Source: Pseudomonas syringae KCTC 12500
GTDB lineage: Bacteria > Pseudomonadota > Gammaproteobacteria > Pseudomonadales > Pseudomonadaceae
Assembly: GCF_000507185.2 (NCBI RefSeq)
Contig: NZ_AYTM02000002.1
Location: 209,501-273,500 of the forward strand
Direction of reading: 5' to 3'
Length of the DNA: 64,000 bases
The notes under the pieces were generated by a model. It had not been told where the DNA came from and did no database searches. It saw nothing but the letters and a program-made list of their open reading frames with translations. This document shows, piece after piece, positions 58,780 to 64,000 of this stretch. Made by a program: the position numbers and the translations under genes. Each line of letters opens with the position of its first letter. The stretch's first letter is position 1.

Positions 58780-60075
58780 TCAGTCGAGCACAACGCCCCG
58801 GCACTCGCCGAAGCCAATCGAGACGTGCCCTTCGCGATGACAACGGGCACGCAGAATCACCTCGTCGCCCCGCTGCAGGAACATTCGCGTTTCGCCATTG
58901 GGCAAGTTCACCGGTTGCTTGCCGCCTGCGGTCATCTCCAGCAGGCTGCCGTACTGACCTTCCTGGGGGCCGGACAACGTACCGGTGCCGAGCAGGTCTC
59001 CCGATTGCAACTTGCAGCCGTTGACGCTGTGATGCGCAACCATCTGCGCCACTGTCCAGTACATGTTCAGCGCGTTGCTCAGACCTAACCGATGAGGCGC
59101 CAGCCCGTCGGCTTTCATCTGTGCAGTCAGCAGCAGCACTTCCAGCTCGATATCCAGCGCCCCGCGCTGCTGATCGTGGTCATCCAGCAGATACGCCAAC
59201 GGTTGCGGATCGCCTTCCGGACGCGGCGGTTGCGCGCGACGAAACGGCTCAAGTGCTTCGGCGGTTACCACCCAGGGCGAGATCGTCGTGGCAAAGCTCT
59301 TGGACAGAAACGGTCCCAATGGTTGGTATTCCCATGCCTGTATGTCACGCGCCGACCAGTCGTTGAGCAGGCACAACCCGGCGATGTGTTCGGCAGCCTG
59401 ATCGATCCCGATGGCCTCGCCCTGGGCATTCCCCGGCCCGATCCAGACCCCCAACTCCAGCTCGTAATCGAGGCGTTTGCAGGGACCGAAAACGGGAACC
59501 TCCTGGCCTGGCACCAGGGTTTGCCCGTTGGGCCGCCGCACCGTCGTACCGGAGGGACACAAGGTCGACGCTCTGCCGTGATAGCCGATAGGCACGTATT
59601 TGTAGTTGGGCAGCAGTGGGTTGTCCGGGCGGAACAGCTTGCCGACATTCAGTGCATGATGAATACCGACGTAAAAGTCCGAGTAATCACCCACCCGAGC
59701 CGGCATGTGCAACGTGCACTCGCTCATCGGCAGCAACAAACCGCCAACAGCCTGCAGCCTGTTGCGCTGCGGGCTGTCTTCATCGAGCAACTGCAACAAG
59801 GCGGCGCGCAACGCCCGTCGGGCAGCGGCACCCAGCGCAAGAAAATCATTGAGCTGGTCGCGGCTGGCAATTTCAGCTACTTCGGCGGCCTGCCCCTGAA
59901 ACACCCCGGACTCTGTTGCCACGCGCAGATCGAAAATCCTGTCGCCGATGGCCACCCCACCACGCGGAGCGGTCTGGCCATGGCTGAACACGCCAATCGG
60001 CAGGTTCTGCAAGGGGAAATCGGCATGCCCGTTGGCAGATTCGACCCAGCTGCGACGATTGAGCGCGGTAGTCAT
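58780..60075 (-). CDS. fahA: fumarylacetoacetase
   Basis: A 431-residue enzyme that splits fumarylacetoacetate into fumarate and acetoacetate, the last step of tyrosine and phenylalanine breakdown. The N-terminal SH3-like domain leads into the catalytic FAH domain with YSDFYVGIHHALNVGKLFRPDN, YELELGVWIGPGN, LLNDWSARDIQAWEYQPLGPF and GDLLGTGTLSGPQ. The start shares one base with the hmgA stop. In P. putida it is called hmgB and is followed by maleylacetoacetate isomerase; that gene is not here. Confidence 0.95.
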   Translation of the reverse strand: MTTALNRRSWVESANGHADFPLQNLPIGVFSHGQTAPRGGVAIGDRIFDLRVATESGVFQGQAAEVAEIASRDQLNDFLALGAAARRALRAALLQLLDEDSPQRNRLQAVGGLLLPMSECTLHMPARVGDYSDFYVGIHHALNVGKLFRPDNPLLPNYKYVPIGYHGRASTLCPSGTTVRRPNGQTLVPGQEVPVFGPCKRLDYELELGVWIGPGNAQGEAIGIDQAAEHIAGLCLLNDWSARDIQAWEYQPLGPFLSKSFATTISPWVVTAEALEPFRRAQPPRPEGDPQPLAYLLDDHDQQRGALDIELEVLLLTAQMKADGLAPHRLGLSNALNMYWTVAQMVAHHSVNGCKLQSGDLLGTGTLSGPQEGQYGSLLEMTAGGKQPVNLPNGETRMFLQRGDEVILRARCHREGHVSIGFGECRGVVLD

Positions 60076-61379
60076 CAGCGTGGCTCCCTGGTGAACGTTC
60101 TGGCCATGTCCTTCCAGCAGGCATCGTAATCGGCTTGCAGTTGCGGGCAGTCGAGCGCGTGACGACTGGGGCGCAACACCTTGCCGGTCTCGAACATGAA
60201 GGCCATGGTGTTGTCGATCCTGTGCGGTTTCAGCTCGGCGGCAATGGCCTTTTCGGCGGTGACATTATCGGGGCCATGCGCACTCATGCAATTGTGCAGC
60301 GAAGCGCCACCCGGCATGAAGCCTTCGGCTTTGGCATCGTACGCGCCGTCGATCAGGCCCATGAATTCATTCATCAGGTTGCGGTGGAACCACGGCGGGC
60401 GGAAGGTGTTTTCCGCCACCATCCAGCGCGGCGGAAAAATCACGAAATCGATATTGGCCTGGCCGTGAATAGCCCCCGGTGAGGTCAGCACGGTGAAAAT
60501 CGACGGGTCCGGGTGATCGTAGCTGACCGTACCGAGGGTGTTGAAACGCCGCAGGTCGTATTTGTACGGAACGTTGTTGCCGTGCCAGCCCACCACGTCG
60601 AACGGTGAATGCTCCAGTTGCGCCGACCACAGTTCGCCGAGGAACTTCTGCACCAGTTGTATTGGCTGGCGACTGTCTTCGAACCAGGCGACCGGGGTCA
60701 GAAAATCACGTGAATTAGCCAGCCCGTTGCTGCCGATCGGGCCCAGTTCCGGGAGGCGCAAGGCGCAACCGTGATTCTCGCAGAGGTACCCACGAGCGCT
60801 GCTGTCGAGCAGTTGGACGCAGAACTTCAAACCTCGCGGCAAGACAGCGATTTCCAGAGGTTCGATGTCCAGCAAGCCCAGTTCGGTGACGATTCTGAGT
60901 CGGCCCTGCTGCGGCACCACCAGCCATTCTCCATCCGCACTAAAGAACGCTCGCTGCATGGAGGTGTTGGCGGTGTACAGGTAAACGCTGACACCCTCGG
61001 CCTGCTCCGCCGCCGAGGTGCTGGCGAGGGGGATGAGACCGTCGATGAAATCAGTCGGTGCCGCCGGGATGTCGAAGGCATTCCAGCGCAACCGATTGGG
61101 GTTGATCGGCCCCTGCTCCTGACCGGCGATCTGCCGATCCATGCGCTGATAACGCGGATGGGCTGCCGATGGCTTGATCCGATACAGCCAGGTACGTCGG
61201 GCTTCACTGCGCGCGACCGTAAAAGCGGTGCCCGAGAACTGCTCGGCATACAGACCCAGCGGATGCTTCTGCGGCGAATTCTGGCCAACGGGCAGCGCAC
61301 CGGGCAGCGCCTCGCTGCTGAACTGGTTGCCGAAGCCCGACTGATAAACCAATGCGTCGGAACTGGAGTGGATAGCCAT
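60075..61379 (-). CDS. hmgA: homogentisate 1,2-dioxygenase
   Basis: A 434-residue ferrous-iron ring-cleaving enzyme that turns homogentisate into maleylacetoacetate. It begins with [21 protein letters not shown], the hallmark of the family, and has the iron-site regions [27 protein letters not shown] and [20 protein letters not shown] lies before ATG 61379. It is the first gene of the operon and faces the hmgR gene across a region with palindromes. Loss of this enzyme leads to brown pyomelanin in pseudomonads. Confidence 0.96.
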   Translation of the reverse strand: MAIHSSSDALVYQSGFGNQFSSEALPGALPVGQNSPQKHPLGLYAEQFSGTAFTVARSEARRTWLYRIKPSAAHPRYQRMDRQIAGQEQGPINPNRLRWNAFDIPAAPTDFIDGLIPLASTSAAEQAEGVSVYLYTANTSMQRAFFSADGEWLVVPQQGRLRIVTELGLLDIEPLEIAVLPRGLKFCVQLLDSSARGYLCENHGCALRLPELGPIGSNGLANSRDFLTPVAWFEDSRQPIQLVQKFLGELWSAQLEHSPFDVVGWHGNNVPYKYDLRRFNTLGTVSYDHPDPSIFTVLTSPGAIHGQANIDFVIFPPRWMVAENTFRPPWFHRNLMNEFMGLIDGAYDAKAEGFMPGGASLHNCMSAHGPDNVTAEKAIAAELKPHRIDNTMAFMFETGKVLRPSRHALDCPQLQADYDACWKDMARTFTREPR

Positions 61380-61429
61380 CTGGACCTCTTGTTGTCATGG
61401 GGTCGGGCAGAGACAGGACGAAACATTAT

Positions 61430-61439
61430 TTTACGTAAA
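61430..61439. promoter_or_regulatory. palindrome TTTACGTAAA
   Basis: A perfect ten-base palindrome 51 bases upstream of hmgA, next to the 17-base repeat. It shares the TTACG core with it and may be a secondary HmgR site. Confidence 0.4.
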
Positions 61440-61442
61440 GCG

Positions 61443-61459
61443 ATTACGCATAACGTAAT
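61443..61459. promoter_or_regulatory. HmgR operator candidate ATTACG-N5-CGTAAT
   Basis: A 17-base palindrome in the hmgA-hmgR gap. HmgR of P. putida protects a 17-base palindrome at the same place, released by homogentisate. Confidence 0.7.
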
Positions 61460-61519
61460 TTGAGTTTGCCAGCCGGTCAAGCTATAAAGCTGCCTTTCCC
61501 GATCGGCGCACAACACCCC

Positions 61520-62311
61520 ATGACCCAGCAAACCGAAAGCCCCGCAGGCGGACGTCCGCAAAAGGTCCAGGCCGCCGAAGTCGGGCTGGGCGTGCTCAAG
61601 GCGCTCGCTGAACTCTCCCCTGCCACGTCCCTGTCGAGACTGGCCGAACACCTGGGCATGCCCGCCAGCAAGGTCCATCGTTATCTGCAGGCGCTGATTG
61701 CCAGTGGCTTTGCCGAACAGGATGCTGTCAACAATCACTATGGGCTGGGGCGCGAGGCGTTGCAGGTCGGGCTGGCCTCGCTCGGCAAGCTGGATGTCCT
61801 CAAGGTGTCGGCCCCCTGGCTGGCCAGCTTGCGCGACGAGTTGAATCAGACCTGCTTTCTGGCGGTATGGGGCAACAAGGGGCCGACCGTGGTGTACGTC
61901 GAGCCCTCGATGGGTGCGGTGACGCTGGTCACGCAGATCGGTTCGGTGCTGCCGCTGCTTGGCTCGTCCACCGGCCTGGTGTTCGACAGTTTTCTGAACG
62001 GGCGCGAAACCGCTGCGCTTCGCGAGCAGGAAGTGCCGTTGCTGAGCGCCAGCCAGTTGCGTGAGGTCGAGCAGCATGTCGAGCAGATTCGCACCACTGG
62101 CGTGCACCAGATTCAGGGCTTGCTGATGCCGGGTATCAACGCCGCCTCGTCACCGCTATTCGCCATGGGTAACAAGCTGGTGGGCGTGATCACGGTCGTC
62201 GGACCGGGATCGGTGTTGAACAACGAGACGCAGAGTCTGGCGGCCAGAAGGCTTTTGCAAACGGCGGTGACAATCAGCGAGCGCATGGGCGGCAGCCGTC
62301 CGTCAGACTGA
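61520..62311 (+). CDS. hmgR: IclR family repressor of the homogentisate genes
   Basis: A 263-residue regulator beginning MTQQTESPAGGRPQKVQAAEVG. The IclR winged helix-turn-helix is at residues about 20-75 (GLGVLKALAELSPATSLSRLAEHLGMPASKVHRYLQALIASGFAEQD) and the effector domain follows. The divergent position from hmgA and the palindrome in between support the name. I use ATG 61520; a longer frame from 61460 would start inside the operator. The ribosome site is weak. Confidence 0.88.
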   Translation: MTQQTESPAGGRPQKVQAAEVGLGVLKALAELSPATSLSRLAEHLGMPASKVHRYLQALIASGFAEQDAVNNHYGLGREALQVGLASLGKLDVLKVSAPWLASLRDELNQTCFLAVWGNKGPTVVYVEPSMGAVTLVTQIGSVLPLLGSSTGLVFDSFLNGRETAALREQEVPLLSASQLREVEQHVEQIRTTGVHQIQGLLMPGINAASSPLFAMGNKLVGVITVVGPGSVLNNETQSLAARRLLQTAVTISERMGGSRPSD

Positions 62312-62392
62312 CATTGCGCCTGCGGCGACGTACGTTGGTTTGCCGAACATATTGATAGCAACCCTGTGCAGGTACAGATCCATGACGCTCGA

Positions 62393-63970
62393 CTATCGAG
62401 TGGACGCTGTGGATACCCTGGCAAAATGACTATCTGCTTGCCCCCCTTGAATCAAGCGACCTTCGACACGGTTACGCCCTTTGGTTTTGGCCAGGTAAAG
62501 AAGTCGATCCGCTTCCTTCAGCGCAGCTGTGTGCGCATCCTTCTTCTCTGCTGCGTTGATCGCCACCACGCCCGAGCTGATGCTCAGCCTGCCCAGCGGG
62601 CTGGACGAGTGCTCTATACAACTGGCTTCAATGGATGATCTGATTTTTTCCGCAAGTTTCAGCGCCCCTGCCAGATCGGTTTCAGGCAACAGAATGACAA
62701 ACTCTTCACCGCCGTAACGTGCTGCCATATCCCCGGACCGGTCAAGACTGTCGCGAATCAGCCCCGCCACTTGCCTCAGGGAGTCGTCACCCTGCAGATG
62801 GCCGTAGGTGTCGTTGTATTGTTTGAACCAGTCGATATCCAGCAAAATAATTGCGATGGTTGCATCATTCCGGCTCGCCCGCCCCCACTCCTGCTGCAAG
62901 GCCGTATCGAAGCAACGTCGATTGGCCAGGTGCGTCAGGCTGTCCGTGTGAGCGATGATCTCCAGGTCGTTCCTGGCGATATTCAGTTCACCCTCCGCCG
63001 TGATCAACTGCTGGATTTGTCGGTACAACAGCACGCCCAGAAAGACCAGCGCCAGGATAATGATGCCGGTGATGGTCATGGACCGCTGTGCATAGGCCCA
63101 CCAGGGCGCGAACACATGCTGACTGGAGATACCGGCAGCGGCGACGATGGGCAATCCGGACACGCGCCGATAGGCGTATACCCTTTCCACCCCATCCACC
63201 ACGGAGTTGATCACTGCGGTGCCGCTGTCGCTGTACGGTAGATAGCGAGTGAAGATATCGCCCTTGGCTACATTGGTGGTCATCAGTGCGGTTAATGTGG
63301 GTCGCCGCGCAAGCAGGTCGCCATTATTCAGAGCGAGGAAGATCACACCCTTGTCGTCTACATCCATACGCTGGAAAAACGCCTGGAAATAAGCCACCGG
63401 CACGGTGGCGAGTGCAACGCCTGCAAAACTGCCATCCGCCGCATTGATACGCCGACTGACCGGGATGACCATGTCCCCTGTATTGCGGCTTTCAACAATG
63501 GACCCTACATGAATGGACGGGTCAGGGTTGTCGCGGTGGTAAATGAAGTAGGCGCGGTCTTCGTTGTTCCTGGTCTGCACGCCCTTGGCAAAGGAATTGG
63601 CGACCCAGTTGCCTTGAGCATCATAGATGAACAGCCCCTGAAGCCCTTTGACGTTGACCAGGTCTTGAGCCATCAGTCTGGTCAAGCGGCTTTGCTGCTC
63701 GCCTGCGGCGCCATCTTGCTCAACCCGCTCGGCAAGGTCACGCAGCGTATTGTCAGCCTGCTGCAGGGTGTCCTGAGCCTGCTGTTCAGCAGCAAGCACG
63801 ATATTGGACACCGCAATCCTGGCAGTGGCGACGCGCTCGAGCTTGGATTGGTTCATCTGCCAGGCGGTGGCCAGGATCAACGATAGACAGACCAGGGCAA
63901 TGAAACCGATCAACGCCTTGCTGAGCGCCGAAGGTGCAAGCCTCGTCGAAATAGAGAAAAGCCGCTGCAT
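62393..63970 (-). CDS. membrane diguanylate cyclase with dCache-type sensor
   Basis: A 525-residue protein. One membrane segment is near residues 20-38, a periplasmic dCache-like sensor follows to about 295 (YDAQGNWVANSF, AYFIYHRDNPDPSIHVGSIVESRNTG), and a second membrane segment at about 300-322. The GGDEF domain starts near 350 (HTDSLTHLANRRCFD). Its active site is GGEEF at residues 420-424, and the RxxD inhibitory site at 411-414 is intact, so it should make c-di-GMP with product inhibition. It is not part of an operon here. Start ATG 63970 has a weak ribosome site. The 30 bases to its right hold no gene. Confidence 0.93.
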   Translation of the reverse strand: MQRLFSISTRLAPSALSKALIGFIALVCLSLILATAWQMNQSKLERVATARIAVSNIVLAAEQQAQDTLQQADNTLRDLAERVEQDGAAGEQQSRLTRLMAQDLVNVKGLQGLFIYDAQGNWVANSFAKGVQTRNNEDRAYFIYHRDNPDPSIHVGSIVESRNTGDMVIPVSRRINAADGSFAGVALATVPVAYFQAFFQRMDVDDKGVIFLALNNGDLLARRPTLTALMTTNVAKGDIFTRYLPYSDSGTAVINSVVDGVERVYAYRRVSGLPIVAAAGISSQHVFAPWWAYAQRSMTITGIIILALVFLGVLLYRQIQQLITAEGELNIARNDLEIIAHTDSLTHLANRRCFDTALQQEWGRASRNDATIAIILLDIDWFKQYNDTYGHLQGDDSLRQVAGLIRDSLDRSGDMAARYGGEEFVILLPETDLAGALKLAEKIRSSIEASCIEHSSSPLGRLSISSGVVAINAAEKKDAHTAALKEADRLLYLAKTKGRNRVEGRLIQGGQADSHFARVSTASTR

Positions 63971-64000
63971 AGGGTCGTCATCAAATTGGCAGTGAAAACC

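Overview
The window is a stretch of chromosome from a fluorescent pseudomonad, most likely the Pseudomonas syringae group. The reasons are GC-rich third positions, a gene order mtnP-nagZ-psrA-lexA-sulA-topA-fadA-fadB-usp-uup-slt-yegS that runs parallel to P. aeruginosa PA3004-PA3023 (from memory), a psl-type exopolysaccharide cluster lacking pslC, and REP-like intergenic repeats. No tRNA, rRNA, insertion sequence, prophage or CRISPR was seen. The identification rests on recognised proteins and synteny, not on a database search.

Region 1 (1-7785) is myo-inositol catabolism. Reading leftwards on the minus strand it holds iolC (a kinase-aldolase fusion), iolE, iolB, iolA/mmsA, an iolI-like isomerase and iolD, which runs off the left edge. 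A divergent RpiR-type regulator (iolR) faces them across a gap holding a GGAA-N6-TTCC palindrome. Region 2 (7797-10824) is a translationally coupled ybhP-clsB-ybhN membrane lipid operon. Region 3 (11029-24626) is core housekeeping: cytochrome b561, methylthioinosine phosphorylase, nagZ, psrA with its own operator, the SOS operon lexA-sulA with two tandem boxes, topA, and the fatty acid beta-oxidation operon fadBA with a near-perfect PsrA box. The 693-base gap upstream of fadB carries what looks like an undescribed structured small RNA with its own promoter and terminator.

Region 4 (24651-33202) holds uup, the lytic transglycosylase slt, a YcbX-like MOSC protein, cheV, an HPt-like small protein next to a NarL-type response regulator, and a YegS-like lipid kinase. 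Region 5 (33726-48009) is a ten-gene psl operon (A, B, D-K) with an extra left-handed beta-helix acyltransferase between pslJ and pslK. The genes overlap or nearly touch, so they are probably one transcript. They encode lipid-linked initiation, GDP-mannose supply, glycosyl transfer, polymerisation, flipping, export and trimming by PslG.

Region 6 (47943-64000) is more accessory. It has a LysR regulator divergent from a TDT-family exporter and an EthD-domain protein, a small cysteine-containing protein, a REP-rich gap, a secreted aldose-epimerase-like protein, a DJ-1/PfpI protein, a 49-residue hydrophilic protein, a second LysR regulator, a CynX-like MFS exporter, and a metallo-beta-lactamase-fold gene broken by an apparent 11-base deletion and facing a TetR regulator. 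The homogentisate operon hmgA-fahA follows, without maiA beside it, then its IclR regulator with a 17-base palindrome, and a dCache-type diguanylate cyclase at the right edge.
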